This document shows, piece by piece, positions 13,176-22,364 of a stretch of 49,957 bases of DNA (within the stretch, counting starts at the first letter, position 1; each line of letters starts with the position of its first letter). Below the pieces are notes generated by a model. That model was not told where the DNA came from. It saw only the letters and a program-made list of their open reading frames with translations, and ran no database searches. Origin of the DNA: Methanosphaera stadtmanae (GTDB taxonomy: Archaea > Methanobacteriota > Methanobacteria > Methanobacteriales > Methanobacteriaceae); assembly GCA_015062805.1 (NCBI GenBank), contig SUTQ01000017.1, positions 1-49,957 on the forward strand, written 5' to 3'. A program made the position numbers and the translations under genes.

Positions 13176-13760
13176 ATGATTTATAATGATGCTGTTAATG
13201 ACATTCTTGAAAATGTATCAAAAATAACCCAAACTGTTAGTCAAGAAGAAATAAATAAAATGACTGACATGATTGTGAATGTTGAAAATGTATTTATAAT
13301 GGGACTTGGACGTTCCGGATTAGTCGCTAAAGCGTTTGGTATGAGATTAATGCACTTAGGACTAAATGTATACATCGTTGGAGAAACCATCACACCTGCT
13401 ATAACAGATAAAGATTGTCTAATTGCAATATCAGGTTCTGGTGAAACCAGTTATATAGTAAGTACCTCAGGAATAGCAAAAAATATCGGTGCAAAAATAA
13501 TTGCAATAACATCCTACACAGACAGTACACTAGCAAAAGAATCCGATTTAGTAGTTCAATTAAAAGGAAGAACCAAAATTGATGACGAACAAAACTATAT
13601 CAGTCGTCAAATAAGTGGTCAGCACCAAACATTATCCCCTATGGGAACAATTTTTGAAATAAGTGCATTAGTATTTTTAGATTCCGTCATTGCACAAATG
13701 ATGCATGATTTAGGACAAACTGAAGAAGATTTAAAATCAAGACATACTGTTCTTGAATAA
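13176..13760 (+). CDS. hxlB: 6-phospho-3-hexuloisomerase
   Basis: A SIS-domain isomerase of 194 residues that interconverts 3-hexulose-6-phosphate and fructose-6-phosphate. In archaea lacking the oxidative pentose phosphate pathway it works with 3-hexulose-6-phosphate synthase in reverse to supply ribulose-5-phosphate and formaldehyde. Family segments are FIMGLGRSGLVAKAFGMRLMHLG, the phosphate-binding ISGSGET and the C-terminal HTVLE. The synthase partner (Hps or Fae-Hps) is not adjacent. Weak Shine-Dalgarno (GGGAT) before ATG 13176. It ends in a T-rich tract facing the fwd operon. Confidence 0.93.
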   Translation: MIYNDAVNDILENVSKITQTVSQEEINKMTDMIVNVENVFIMGLGRSGLVAKAFGMRLMHLGLNVYIVGETITPAITDKDCLIAISGSGETSYIVSTSGIAKNIGAKIIAITSYTDSTLAKESDLVVQLKGRTKIDDEQNYISRQISGQHQTLSPMGTIFEISALVFLDSVIAQMMHDLGQTEEDLKSRHTVLE

Positions 13761-13771
13761 ATCTCTTTTTT

Positions 13772-14047
13772 TTAATTTTTTATGGAAATTACTGTTGATT
13801 CATCATCAAAAGTATATATAATTTCCACAAGTTCTTTTTTTACTTCATTTATATTTATATCAACTCTTTGATTCAATAGCTGACCCTTCAGTTGTAATGT
13901 GATTGAAGCATCATCATCAATGTATAATATTTTTCCGGGAATAAACACCCTATTATAAGATATCTCCACCAAAGCGTCTTCCTTAAAATTTTTTAAGATA
14001 TATTCCTCCAAATCATCTTCCTTAATGACAATGTGCTTCTTTTTCAT
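13772..14047 (-). CDS. Uncharacterised 91-residue protein, last gene of fwd operon
   Basis: I do not recognise this family. The protein is small, soluble, acidic and lysine-rich, with alternating hydrophobic residues suggesting a mostly beta structure after an N-terminal helix (DDLEEYILKNF). It has no cysteines, so it is not an iron-sulfur subunit. It starts eight bases after the fwdC stop with its own AGGTAA site, so it is almost certainly translated from the fwd mRNA. A role in assembly or regulation of formylmethanofuran dehydrogenase is inference from position only. Confidence 0.75.
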   Translation of the reverse strand: MKKKHIVIKEDDLEEYILKNFKEDALVEISYNRVFIPGKILYIDDDASITLQLKGQLLNQRVDININEVKKELVEIIYTFDDESTVISIKN

Positions 14048-14055
14048 AATATTAC

Positions 14056-14844
14056 CTATTCTTTAATCCATATTTTTCCGCGACCATTAACTGTCTTATC
14101 TCCGGAGTATAACTTGTACTTTCCAATAAAATACTTCCCATTGATAAATGGATGATATACCGATTCTTCCAAAACAAAGCCGGGCAACATTTTGTCGATT
14201 TTACCGTTGAGAATAATCATTCCCTTTTTCATTTGTCCACCAAGCCACTGTGTAACATTACCATCTATTTGGATTATACCACCAGACATATGAACTCCTG
14301 CCAATATATCACAGTCCCCTTTTATATGAATATTTCCACCCATCATATAGTCAGCCAACTGTTTTCCTGCATTTTTATGAACAATAATCTGTCCGCCAGA
14401 CATACCTCTCCATTCACCAGCATAGGAAGAACCGCAAAACTCCTTAACGCTGCCCATTATCTCAAGAAGTCCTCCTGTCATTTCACGGCCAGCATAACTT
14501 TCTGCATCACCGTTTACTATAATCTGTCCTCCGGACATGCATGCACCCACATGGAAATCAACATCAGAATCAGCAATAATTTTACCGCATGTCATGGCAA
14601 AACCTATTCTTTTTACTCTGGACAAATCCCCTTCTATTACTATGGTACAATTATCAGCATCTACACATGTACCATCTATCTTTACATCAAAATATTGTGA
14701 TAAATGTTCTTCTTTGTTACCTCTGTAGATAACTGTTTCCCTGATTTCATTTACTGATTTATCAAATAAGAGTTCGGGAAGGATATTGTCAAACTCCAAT
14801 GAAATTGCAGACTTTTTTGTCATTACCAAATTAATTATTCTCAT
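14056..14844 (-). CDS. fwdC: Formylmethanofuran dehydrogenase subunit C
   Basis: This is the subunit C beta-helix protein of the enzyme that reduces CO2 to formylmethanofuran or runs in reverse. It carries the repeated glycine-rich turns of the GXGXG/glutamate-synthase-alpha-C-terminal-like domain ([56 protein letters not shown]). The frame extends to ATG 14859. ATG 14844 is preferred because GAGGGAG (14850-14856) lies just before it and the protein then begins MRIINLVM, as expected for the family. The start overlaps the fwdA coding end by 14 bases, implying translational coupling. Confidence 0.95.
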   Translation of the reverse strand: MRIINLVMTKKSAISLEFDNILPELLFDKSVNEIRETVIYRGNKEEHLSQYFDVKIDGTCVDADNCTIVIEGDLSRVKRIGFAMTCGKIIADSDVDFHVGACMSGGQIIVNGDAESYAGREMTGGLLEIMGSVKEFCGSSYAGEWRGMSGGQIIVHKNAGKQLADYMMGGNIHIKGDCDILAGVHMSGGIIQIDGNVTQWLGGQMKKGMIILNGKIDKMLPGFVLEESVYHPFINGKYFIGKYKLYSGDKTVNGRGKIWIKE

Positions 14845-16570
14845 AGTAATCTCCCTCATAATTAACTTCTACTTTAGTATTCGGTTGAATATAATGATCA
14901 TTAACCCCATAATTTTCATATTTTATGGTGTAATACTTGTTGAATTCCGGCTTGATTCTTTCAATTAATGTTTTTTCTTCACTTTCCAATCCTGAAACGT
15001 TACACCAAATATGGTTACTTTCAACCAGTTTGATAATGTTTCCATCTTTTACAAGTATTTCACCGTCTTTAATAGTGTATTTACTGTTCAATAACTTGTT
15101 TTCCAAAATTTCTGAATTGGATTTTAAGGTACAGTCAAAATCATTTACATCAATATCATAAACGGATATGTCTGCCTTTGCACCTACACCCAAATGTCCC
15201 CTATCAGTTAAACCCAATATTTTTGCAGGACTTGCTCTGGTGATTGTTGCAATTTCATTCCATGAGTATTCACGATCATATGTTCCAAGGTCAGTTCTGT
15301 TTGTTGCCCAATTATGAACTTCGTTCTCAAGCATGTCTTGAAGTTTTTCCTGACTCATCAACCATGAGATTATTCTTGGATATCTTATGAAAGGACCCCC
15401 ATTAGGTGAATCAGTAGTTAAAACTATTTTCCAAGGATTCTTTACACCCATGAAAAATTCCAGACCCACAGCCCATTGAAGTACACTTACGGGAGCATGA
15501 CTTGAATAAATTGAAGGAATCAGACCGGATGCTGTTTCCACTTCAATATCCTTATTAGCCCATTTAAGTCCAGTTAATCTGAAGAGATCATATTCCATTG
15601 GAGCATCTGCAGTCATGGTTGTTGTTTCGTCAAACGTGATTTGACCTACATCACAGGTCAGATGATCGTTTTTGTTAATATATTCTATTAATTCTGAAGC
15701 TCCGGAAGATACGTCCCTCCATGATGTTCCCTTATAAGCATGGAATTGTACGTGTGTACAATGCATGATTTGATTTCTATCTACATTATCATTCTTTTTA
15801 ATATTTTTAACACAATCAAATGTTTCCAAAGTTGTTTCATAATTACCTGGATGTCCCAAATCATTTGTGTGAACATGAACTGAATGTGGAAGACCTAACC
15901 TTTCATTAACTTCTGTTAGAGCACGGATAACTTCCCTTCCCGTTACTCCCCAATGAGGTTCTGGGTCATCCAAGCCGTCGACATTCTTACCCCACCCCCA
16001 TGCTTCACTTCCACATGGGTTGACAATCTTTATTCCATAACCTTTTGCTAATTTCAACCATTTTGATATAAAAACAGTTAAATCATGGATACGATTTTCT
16101 TTAACATATTTCAGCATAAACCAATTATTTCCAAACAAGGTCAGAGTTGGAATGTCCAGATTAGGTATGCTTTTTATCTCTTCATGAGCATGTTTTGCTT
16201 CCAATGGAGGAACAGCCGCTTCGGTTACAGTGGTATAACCCATTTTTGTGTAGCGATATCCTATTGTTGGACAGGTAGGTAATGAAAATCCTGCTTCAAA
16301 TCCAGAAATGTCGTTTTTAGATGCAGGTTTAATACCTTTTCTAATATCTTCAGGCCTATACAAACGCCCTATTGATAATTTGGGTCCTGCAACGTGAGAA
16401 TGTAAATCCACACCACCAGGCATAATCAATTTACCTGACACATCCAATTCCTTTGCTTGAGAGGATACCTTGTCAACTATTTTATTGTCTTCAATGAAAA
16501 TGTCCATTTGTTCCCCATCAACATCATTCATAGGGTCAAAGACAACTCCATTTTTAAGAATGTATTCCAT
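14831..16570 (-). CDS. fwdA: Formylmethanofuran dehydrogenase subunit A
   Basis: An amidohydrolase-superfamily subunit that condenses formate with methanofuran at a binuclear metal site. Visible metal ligands are H57 and H59 (DLHSH). Candidate further residues are K181 (carboxylated lysine, GIKIVNP), H232/H234 (HVHTND) and D387 (TTDSPNGG). It has 579 residues, the family length. Its ATG overlaps the fwdB stop codon by one base (TAATG), and the fwdC ribosome site lies inside its last codons, so B-A-C are tightly coupled. All expected catalytic residues seem present, so nothing suggests decay. Confidence 0.97.
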   Translation of the reverse strand: MEYILKNGVVFDPMNDVDGEQMDIFIEDNKIVDKVSSQAKELDVSGKLIMPGGVDLHSHVAGPKLSIGRLYRPEDIRKGIKPASKNDISGFEAGFSLPTCPTIGYRYTKMGYTTVTEAAVPPLEAKHAHEEIKSIPNLDIPTLTLFGNNWFMLKYVKENRIHDLTVFISKWLKLAKGYGIKIVNPCGSEAWGWGKNVDGLDDPEPHWGVTGREVIRALTEVNERLGLPHSVHVHTNDLGHPGNYETTLETFDCVKNIKKNDNVDRNQIMHCTHVQFHAYKGTSWRDVSSGASELIEYINKNDHLTCDVGQITFDETTTMTADAPMEYDLFRLTGLKWANKDIEVETASGLIPSIYSSHAPVSVLQWAVGLEFFMGVKNPWKIVLTTDSPNGGPFIRYPRIISWLMSQEKLQDMLENEVHNWATNRTDLGTYDREYSWNEIATITRASPAKILGLTDRGHLGVGAKADISVYDIDVNDFDCTLKSNSEILENKLLNSKYTIKDGEILVKDGNIIKLVESNHIWCNVSGLESEEKTLIERIKPEFNKYYTIKYENYGVNDHYIQPNTKVEVNYEGDYYENN

Positions 16571-17910
16571 TAGTCATCCCCCTCTTGCTTTAAAATTTCG
16601 ATTCTTTCATATAGCTGCGTCAAAATCCATTCATCTGAATGACAGTTCTCAGGTTTATCAATTACTTTTTTCATAAATAATGGAATTGAATCCATTCTGT
16701 AAGCTGTTCCTTCAGTTTCTACACCTACTCTTGTACTTGGTAAAACGATATCGGATAATTCCGTGTACGGTCCCCAATGTGTATCAATTTGTATTGTTGG
16801 AATATCAACCAAATGTTTTATAGTGTATCCTGGAAATTGAACACCGGGATCAGCTGAAATTGCCATGAAAAAATCAGGTTCTCTTCTATTCAACAAATCA
16901 ATAGTCGTTGTTTCACCAACCATGAAACGAGGATATCCTCTTGAAAAATCAACACCATAAGGATATCCTGTTTCAGAAGTCAAGGCTATGTTAAAACCGC
17001 TGACATTGAAAAATCCTCTCATTGGTAACATAGACCATTTTGAATATCTGTTTAAATCCTCAACCAATTGGATTAACATGTCAACATTCTTCTGTTTACC
17101 CAGTGTTTGGGATACTCCCAAACCAAAGAATAATGCTCCATATTCCGCATTTTTCATAATTTTTATCAAATTTTCGAGTTGAGAAATTGGAACTCCTGCA
17201 ATTTCATCATCGTCCAGAGATTCACCTTTTAGCAACATCCTTAAAGCATCAAACAACAAATAATCTTCATTCATGTTAAACTGTATCCATTCATCAGATA
17301 CTTTGGCCGTATTGGTGTACTTTGGATCTATTGTAATGATTGTTCTGTCTTTACGCCCATTTTTTCTGAAGAAACCTTCAGGAAACGTTGTATATCTTGA
17401 CAAATGTCTTGGATGATCATCCATAGGGTTTGTTCCCACGTAAACTATTACATCAGCCCTATTTTTTACTTCTCCCAAGGTCATTACTGGGTGACCTACA
17501 TTTTGAAATGCTTGTATTGATGAACCGTGACAAATAGTGGATTGATTATCCATTACGGCGCCTGTCTTTTCAGCAATCTTAATACCTTTTTTAATTGCTT
17601 CAACTGATGTTTCACCCCATCCATAGAATACTGGCCTGTCACTTTTATATAAAAGTTGAGCAGTCATGTCCAGTGCAATGTCCCATGTGGTTTCCTCAAG
17701 TATACCTTCTTCATTTCTTATTAATGGACTGAGTAATCTCTGATCTTGATCATTGATAATTTTACTGGCACCTATTCTGCATGCATGCCTTACTCCAACG
17801 ATTTTTTTATCCTTTAACAAATAAGTTATATCATCACAATTGTTACCACAATAAGAACAGGAACAATTTCTAACTTCCTCATCATAATCCGTAATCGGTT
17901 TTTCAATCAT
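16570..17910 (-). CDS. fwdB: Formylmethanofuran dehydrogenase subunit B (tungsten/molybdopterin subunit)
   Basis: The catalytic subunit that reduces CO2 to formate using a tungsten- or molybdenum-bis-pyranopterin cofactor. N-terminal cysteines C16, C18, C21, C25 and C44 include the [4Fe-4S] ligands. Cys127 in the STICHGSS segment is the expected metal-coordinating residue, so this is a cysteine and not a selenocysteine form. 446 residues from ATG 17910, which follows GAGGGGAT; a longer start at 17943 is unlikely because it would sit in the fwdD end. The first codons overlap fwdD by eight bases. Whether W or Mo is used cannot be decided from sequence by eye. Confidence 0.96.
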   Translation of the reverse strand: MIEKPITDYDEEVRNCSCSYCGNNCDDITYLLKDKKIVGVRHACRIGASKIINDQDQRLLSPLIRNEEGILEETTWDIALDMTAQLLYKSDRPVFYGWGETSVEAIKKGIKIAEKTGAVMDNQSTICHGSSIQAFQNVGHPVMTLGEVKNRADVIVYVGTNPMDDHPRHLSRYTTFPEGFFRKNGRKDRTIITIDPKYTNTAKVSDEWIQFNMNEDYLLFDALRMLLKGESLDDDEIAGVPISQLENLIKIMKNAEYGALFFGLGVSQTLGKQKNVDMLIQLVEDLNRYSKWSMLPMRGFFNVSGFNIALTSETGYPYGVDFSRGYPRFMVGETTTIDLLNRREPDFFMAISADPGVQFPGYTIKHLVDIPTIQIDTHWGPYTELSDIVLPSTRVGVETEGTAYRMDSIPLFMKKVIDKPENCHSDEWILTQLYERIEILKQEGDD

Positions 17911-18352
17911 CAAATCCCCTCTTCTTATAGTTTGGTTTATCACTCAACTGTTCATCATCTAAATTATACTTGTTATAAACTTTATTCATCAATTGAGATA
18001 CCAAAAGTACATCTTCATCGGTTTTATAAATTTCTGCAGGAATTCCCTTGTATGTAGGAACATTACAACAGTAGGTTTCAGGGCTGATTATTATATTTGC
18101 CCACGGGCCTCTAGGAATAAAAATCATTCCTTCATGAGGAGCATCATAGGAAATGTCAACATATAAAACGACCTCTCCCCACTCAGACTTAATTTTAATC
18201 TTATCCCTTGACTTCAATGACAACTTCTGCATATCCTTAAGATCCATGAATGCCACTGCTGCTGATTGTCTATATTCATCTTTTAATGTTGAACCTTTTT
18301 TCTCGTAAAAAGCTTGAATAACGCTTGTTCCAGTATTTACCATAACCTTCAT
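17903..18352 (-). CDS. fwdD: Formylmethanofuran dehydrogenase subunit D
   Basis: A molybdopterin-dinucleotide-binding domain protein of 149 residues that completes the cofactor pocket of FwdB. The family features SAAVAFMDLKDMQKL and IFIPRGPWANIIIS are present. The frame is open further upstream, but ATG 18352 (MKVMVNTGTSVIQ) has GGGGA upstream and lies two bases after the stop of the ferredoxin gene. Its end overlaps fwdB by eight bases. Order G-D-B-A-C differs from the HFGDACB order described for Methanothermobacter. Confidence 0.94.
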   Translation of the reverse strand: MKVMVNTGTSVIQAFYEKKGSTLKDEYRQSAAVAFMDLKDMQKLSLKSRDKIKIKSEWGEVVLYVDISYDAPHEGMIFIPRGPWANIIISPETYCCNVPTYKGIPAEIYKTDEDVLLVSQLMNKVYNKYNLDDEQLSDKPNYKKRGFDD

Positions 18353-18354
18353 GA

Positions 18355-18585
18355 TTATTCCCCATGATAAATTGACTTTGTCGGACAGGTATTTGTACAA
18401 GTCATACAAGCCCTACATTTTTCCGGATGGAACAACTTTATAACTCCATTTTCTACCAACATAATTACTTCTGTAGTGTTGGGTCCATTGCCTCCAATCA
18501 CTTCAGGACATATCTCCTGATTAACCGGACAAACTATTATACAGGCTCCACAACCCAAACAATGATCTTGATTAATTTTTAGCAT
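18355..18585 (-). CDS. fwdG: Formylmethanofuran dehydrogenase ferredoxin subunit G
   Basis: A 76-residue dicluster ferredoxin with two [4Fe-4S] motifs: CLGCGACIIVCP near the N-terminus and CRACMTCTNTCP near the C-terminus. It is the first gene of the operon and is immediately followed by fwdD, as expected for FwdG, which passes electrons to FwdB. ATG 18585 is preceded by GGAGTAG. A TATA-like AATATTATAAGAT on the minus strand lies at about 18638-18650. The large polyferredoxin FwdF and FwdH, usual partners, are not in this window. Confidence 0.9.
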   Translation of the reverse strand: MLKINQDHCLGCGACIIVCPVNQEICPEVIGGNGPNTTEVIMLVENGVIKLFHPEKCRACMTCTNTCPTKSIYHGE

Positions 18586-18789
18586 ATTCTACTCCTTCAA
18601 CCGTAATGATTAGATTATAACTTATCAAATTTGTTAATCTTATAATATTCAATATGTCTTTTAATTTCTAAATATTTTTTTTAAGAAAAATTATTTCAAT
18701 TTTTTAAATCATTGATTATTTTAATAAGAAAAAACAAAAATATAACTATAATAAATTATCATGACAAATTGTTTAAGGATGATGAAAAA

Positions 18790-19881
18790 ATGGGAAAAGT
18801 CAAAAAAGAAGACATTATGTCAATTCTAGAAACATATGATAAAGAGAATATTACTATTGCAACATTAGGTAGTCACACCGCTTTACATATCTTAAGAGGA
18901 GCTAAACAAGAAGGATTTAGAACGGCAGTGGTATGTGAAAAAGGTAAAGAAGTTCCATATGAAAGATTTGGAGTAGCTGATGAATTTATATTTGTTGACG
19001 AATTCAAAGATATTGTTAACGATGAAGTACAGGAACAATTAAAAGCAATGAATGCTATTGTTGTACCTCACGGATCTTTCGTAGCATATGCCGGATTAAG
19101 TAATGTTGAAGATAAGTTCAATGTTCCAATGTTTGGAAACCGTGACATTTTAAGATGGGAAGCTGAAAGAGATAAAGAAAGAAAAATGATTACTGAATCA
19201 GGAATCAGGATGCCAAACAAATATGACAAACCTGAAGACATCGATAAAGCAGTAATGGTTAAATTCCCTGGAGCTAGAGGAGGACAGGGTTACTTCATCT
19301 GTTCAAGTTACGAAGAGTTCCAAGAAAAAATCGATGAAATGAAATCCAGAGGCTGGATTAACGACGACGATGTTGCAGATGCACACATCGAAGAATACGT
19401 TTGTGGAACAAACTACTGTATACACTACTTCTACTCAGCATTAAAAGATGAAGTTGAAGTGTTAGGTATGGACAGCAGATATGAAACAAACATTGATGGT
19501 ATTGTAAGAATCCCTGCACAAGAACAAATTGAAGCTAACTTAAGCCCTTCATATGTTGTTAGTGGAAACCACCCGGTAGTTATAAGAGAATCATTATTAC
19601 CACAAGTATTTGAAAATGGGGACAGACTTGTTGAAACCGCAAAAGAATTAGTTAAACCTGGTATGAATGGCCCATTCTGTTTACAATGTTTAGTAAACGA
19701 TGACAGAGAAATTGTTATCTTTGAAATGAGTGCTCGTATAGATGGTGGAACAAACACTTTCATGAACGGTTCCGCATACTCCTACATACAATTCGGAGAA
19801 TTTATGAGTATGGGTAGAAGAATCTCAAGAGAAATTAAAAACGCAATAGAAGAAGACAGATTAGATGTAATTATAACTTAG
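18790..19881 (+). CDS. purP: FAICAR synthetase (formate-dependent, ATP-grasp) PurP
   Basis: An archaeal purine biosynthesis enzyme that formylates AICAR to FAICAR using formate and ATP in place of the folate-dependent PurH route. It is an ATP-grasp protein with 363 residues, the PurP length. Recognisable are the N-terminal ATLGSHTALHILRGAK, the substrate-binding VVPHGSFVAY and FGNRDILRWEAER, the ATP-grasp KFPGARGGQGYF, and the metal-binding FEMSARIDGGTNT. ATG 18790 is chosen over the upstream extension because it fits the family start and follows GGATGATG. It is divergent from the fwd operon. Confidence 0.95.
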   Translation: MGKVKKEDIMSILETYDKENITIATLGSHTALHILRGAKQEGFRTAVVCEKGKEVPYERFGVADEFIFVDEFKDIVNDEVQEQLKAMNAIVVPHGSFVAYAGLSNVEDKFNVPMFGNRDILRWEAERDKERKMITESGIRMPNKYDKPEDIDKAVMVKFPGARGGQGYFICSSYEEFQEKIDEMKSRGWINDDDVADAHIEEYVCGTNYCIHYFYSALKDEVEVLGMDSRYETNIDGIVRIPAQEQIEANLSPSYVVSGNHPVVIRESLLPQVFENGDRLVETAKELVKPGMNGPFCLQCLVNDDREIVIFEMSARIDGGTNTFMNGSAYSYIQFGEFMSMGRRISREIKNAIEEDRLDVIIT

Positions 19882-19977
19882 ATTTAATCTTAATTCATCC
19901 TCTCCAATCTTTTTTTCTATTTCTATAAAAAATTTAAAATAAGTTTAATATTTGAAAAAAAAGTACAAATTTGGTTA

Positions 19978-20163
19978 TTATTTTGACAATGCTTCGTTGG
20001 GACAGTTCAATATACAAAGTCCACAACCAGAACACAACTCTTCATTTATAATGGGAAAATCGTCTTTTATTTCAATGGCATTGTTTAAACATTCTTTAAA
20101 ACAAATTCCCCCATAAGAACAATTGCTTACACCTTTACATTTGTCATAATAAAGGGTTACCAT
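19978..20163 (-). CDS. Small dicluster ferredoxin with unusual first cluster motif (copy 2)
   Basis: A 61-residue ferredoxin. The second motif is standard (CSGCGLCILNCP), whereas the first is expanded to C-x5-C-x5-C-x3-C (CKGVSNCSYGGICFKEC). It is the downstream half of a tandem pair with the gene at 20180-20371; both share CGLCILNCPNEA. The preferred start is ATG 20163, seven bases after the very good ribosome site GGGTGAT (20171-20177); a longer frame is open upstream. A role as electron carrier is a family expectation; the partner is unknown, though the fwd operon and purP are next door. Confidence 0.82.
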   Translation of the reverse strand: MVTLYYDKCKGVSNCSYGGICFKECLNNAIEIKDDFPIINEELCSGCGLCILNCPNEALSK

Positions 20164-20179
20164 ACTAAAAATCACCCAA

Positions 20180-20371
20180 TCACGGTTTAAAAATTGCTTC
20201 ATTAGGACAATTCAAAATACAAAGCCCACATTCAGGACAAGCATTTTCATTGACGATAGGTCTACCTTCAACATTTTCCATAGCATTTAAAGCACAAATT
20301 TCAATACATATTCCTGCTTCAGAACATGCATCCACTCCATTACATTTAATTGTATCAATAATTACTGCCAT
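20180..20371 (-). CDS. Small dicluster ferredoxin with unusual first cluster motif (copy 1)
   Basis: A 63-residue ferredoxin: C10-x5-C16-x5-C22-x3-C26 in the first half and the standard C45-x2-C48-x2-C51-x3-C55-P in the second. With the following paralog, 16 bases away, it forms a two-gene unit transcribed away from nrpR. The x5/x5 spacing replaces the normal x2/x2 spacing, so the first cluster may have altered potential or lability. Similar motifs occur in methanogen ferredoxin-like proteins, but I cannot name the specific function. Confidence 0.82.
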   Translation of the reverse strand: MAVIIDTIKCNGVDACSEAGICIEICALNAMENVEGRPIVNENACPECGLCILNCPNEAIFKP

Positions 20372-20561
20372 ATAATCACTATATTAACGGGATATAACAA
20401 AAAAAGTAAATTTTATAATAAAATAAAGATTCACTCTTAAAGAATAAGATTAAAAAAAAACTTATTATACTTATTCTCTTTTAAAGAGTATTTATATTAA
20501 ATGATTTTTAGGAATACATAAAGTTAAAAGATTTTTATAAAAAAAAAGAAAAAAATGAATA

Positions 20562-22226
20562 TCATAATTCTTCTAAAGAAGCATAATCAATAATCTTTTC
20601 AATTGATTTAACGTCAACGGATATGCCTTTTTCTTTCATAGCTGCTATGGAATTTAATCCCCCAGCTACAACATAACCAAAATGATATTTTTCTATTTTT
20701 GCATTATACATATATTCATTGGTCTGACCTATGCCCAATACTTCAAAACCTGAATCATTTAATGATTTTAAAATATCCTTGGTTGCATCTCGTGAAACGT
20801 AAGGAATAGTATGGACACTTGCCAGTAATTTTCCTGAATTATCCAATGCACCATAAACATCATGCATATTTTTCTTTATGAAAATTTCATGTGGATCTAC
20901 AGAAGAACCCTTATAGGACACCAATTCTATGAAACGTTTAGTATCATCATAAATATCCAAAATTCCACTATAATTTGGAACACTACTGATACCACAGTTC
21001 GTTAATATACCATCGAGAGTTAAGCTACAAATAGTTGCTATCCCAACCTTGTCTTTACCTTCATCAAACAATCCATAACGGTTTCCAATACAATATTCCG
21101 GCTTTTTATCATATAACTCTTTTAAAACATCTATTGCGTCATCCACTTGTTTTTTATCAATGAATGATATATTGGATATTATATCCCCTGATTGTGTTTC
21201 TATATCAAAATTTACATTGGAAAGTAAATTGTATATTTTATTTAAGACGAATGATACATTTTTCTTAGGTTTTCTGGTGCATGGCCTTAGAGGACTGTTC
21301 ATATTTTGTGTAGCTAACTTCATCTTACTGTATTCTGCAAAATTATCGGCTAACTTAATGTTTAAATCATACCCACTTTCTTGGGCTGCACATAACGGAG
21401 CTACACCACCTATTATCACGATTCCAATCATCTGCTCAGGAACGGGAATACCTAAAACAGACTGGCCAGGTTCACCCACATGAATAACTCCTGTGATACC
21501 TATTTTAGATAATGTGTCTATTATCTTTAAAGCATGCTCTTTTTTAGATGATGGAATAATCCTGAAATTTGCAGGTATTACACCAGTACCCTCATTTGCA
21601 ACATTTAAAACTGAAGTACTGTCATGGCTTGAAAAAGCTTCCAAAGGAGTTATCGATGTTTTTTCATATGCAATCTGCTCTATGAAATTAATTGGAACAT
21701 AATCTTCAACTTTTAATAAACCTCCATATAATGGCTGAGAAATAATACCATTTTTTTGGAAAACTCCATCAAAAGTTGTTCCACATACTGTTTCAATGTA
21801 GGTCACATTGTTTTTTTCATAAAAATTATATCTTTGACTAACTGATAAACCATCTTTAAAGAATTCCTTGATAATTTCCTCAGAATCAACCTCATTTATT
21901 GATGATAGATTTACAATTACTGAACCTTTGGCTGAAGTGTAATCTAATGAAACATTATACATCTTTTCCTGAAATCGGGAATATGTAAAATCAACCTGGT
22001 CATAAATTAAACCTTTTTTGAGTTCTTCAATTCCCTTATCTGTTATTCTTCGTCCTTTATAACCCATTTTTTCAGTAAACCCTCTTTCATCCAAAATATG
22101 CATATGATATCTTACAGCCCGTTCACCAAGAGAGTAACCTCTCTTATTAAGTTCTTCAGATATTACTTTTGCACCCAATGTATCGTTTTTGTTAGAAAGA
22201 ATTCGTAGAATTTCCATCATTTTCAT
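20562..22226 (-). CDS. nrpR: Nitrogen-responsive transcriptional repressor NrpR
   Basis: The methanogen repressor of nitrogen-assimilation genes, which senses 2-oxoglutarate. The N-terminal winged helix spans about residues 1-65 (ISEELNKRGYSLGERAVRYHMHILDERGF). Two NrpR (DUF128) regulatory domains follow, one centred on GGVAPLCAAQESG and the other on AGGLNSIAAMKEKG. It has 554 residues from ATG 22226. The strong Shine-Dalgarno GAGGAGG at 22261-22267 is 35 bases too far upstream for that ATG. The frame is open back to a stop at the ribosome site, and an in-frame ATT at 22250-22248 lies ten bases after the site (see findings). Its operator partner is visible upstream of glnA. It probably has its own promoter, with TATA at about 22294-22308. 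Confidence 0.95.
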   Translation of the reverse strand: MKMMEILRILSNKNDTLGAKVISEELNKRGYSLGERAVRYHMHILDERGFTEKMGYKGRRITDKGIEELKKGLIYDQVDFTYSRFQEKMYNVSLDYTSAKGSVIVNLSSINEVDSEEIIKEFFKDGLSVSQRYNFYEKNNVTYIETVCGTTFDGVFQKNGIISQPLYGGLLKVEDYVPINFIEQIAYEKTSITPLEAFSSHDSTSVLNVANEGTGVIPANFRIIPSSKKEHALKIIDTLSKIGITGVIHVGEPGQSVLGIPVPEQMIGIVIIGGVAPLCAAQESGYDLNIKLADNFAEYSKMKLATQNMNSPLRPCTRKPKKNVSFVLNKIYNLLSNVNFDIETQSGDIISNISFIDKKQVDDAIDVLKELYDKKPEYCIGNRYGLFDEGKDKVGIATICSLTLDGILTNCGISSVPNYSGILDIYDDTKRFIELVSYKGSSVDPHEIFIKKNMHDVYGALDNSGKLLASVHTIPYVSRDATKDILKSLNDSGFEVLGIGQTNEYMYNAKIEKYHFGYVVAGGLNSIAAMKEKGISVDVKSIEKIIDYASLEEL

Positions 22227-22247
22227 ATCAGTTTCTTGTTGAACCGT

Positions 22248-22308
22248 AATAGTACCAAAGCCTCCTCAAAGATATTCATTATCACGATAAAAAAAATATA
22301 TTTAAATA
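22248..22308 (-). promoter_or_regulatory. nrpR promoter, strong Shine-Dalgarno and possible AUU start
   Basis: On the minus strand, a TATA-like TATTTAAATATATT (22294-22308) is followed by GAGGAGG (22267-22261). It predicts transcription starting only a few bases before the ribosome site. No ATG, GTG or TTG in the nrpR frame follows at normal spacing; the in-frame codon at proper distance is ATT (22250-22248). A TTG in another frame (22258-22256) would give an 11-codon leader ending TGA that overlaps ATG 22226. Confidence 0.5.
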
Positions 22309-22321
22309 AACTAATAGTAAA

Positions 22322-22364
22322 AATTTAAAAAAAAATAAAAAGGATATCTAAACGTTTAGATATC
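22322..22364 (-). terminator. glnA intrinsic-type terminator
   Basis: A perfect 22-bp palindrome at 22343-22364 (half-site GATATCTAAAC) spans the glnA stop codon. On the transcribed minus strand it is followed directly by a long U-rich tract (22322-22342). It should separate glnA transcription from nrpR downstream. Confidence 0.65.

Noticed and set aside
14152-14700. 182-codon open frame antisense to fwdC
   Set aside because: It mirrors the beta-helix repeats of fwdC, has no ribosome site or family resemblance, and lies wholly within a well-supported gene.
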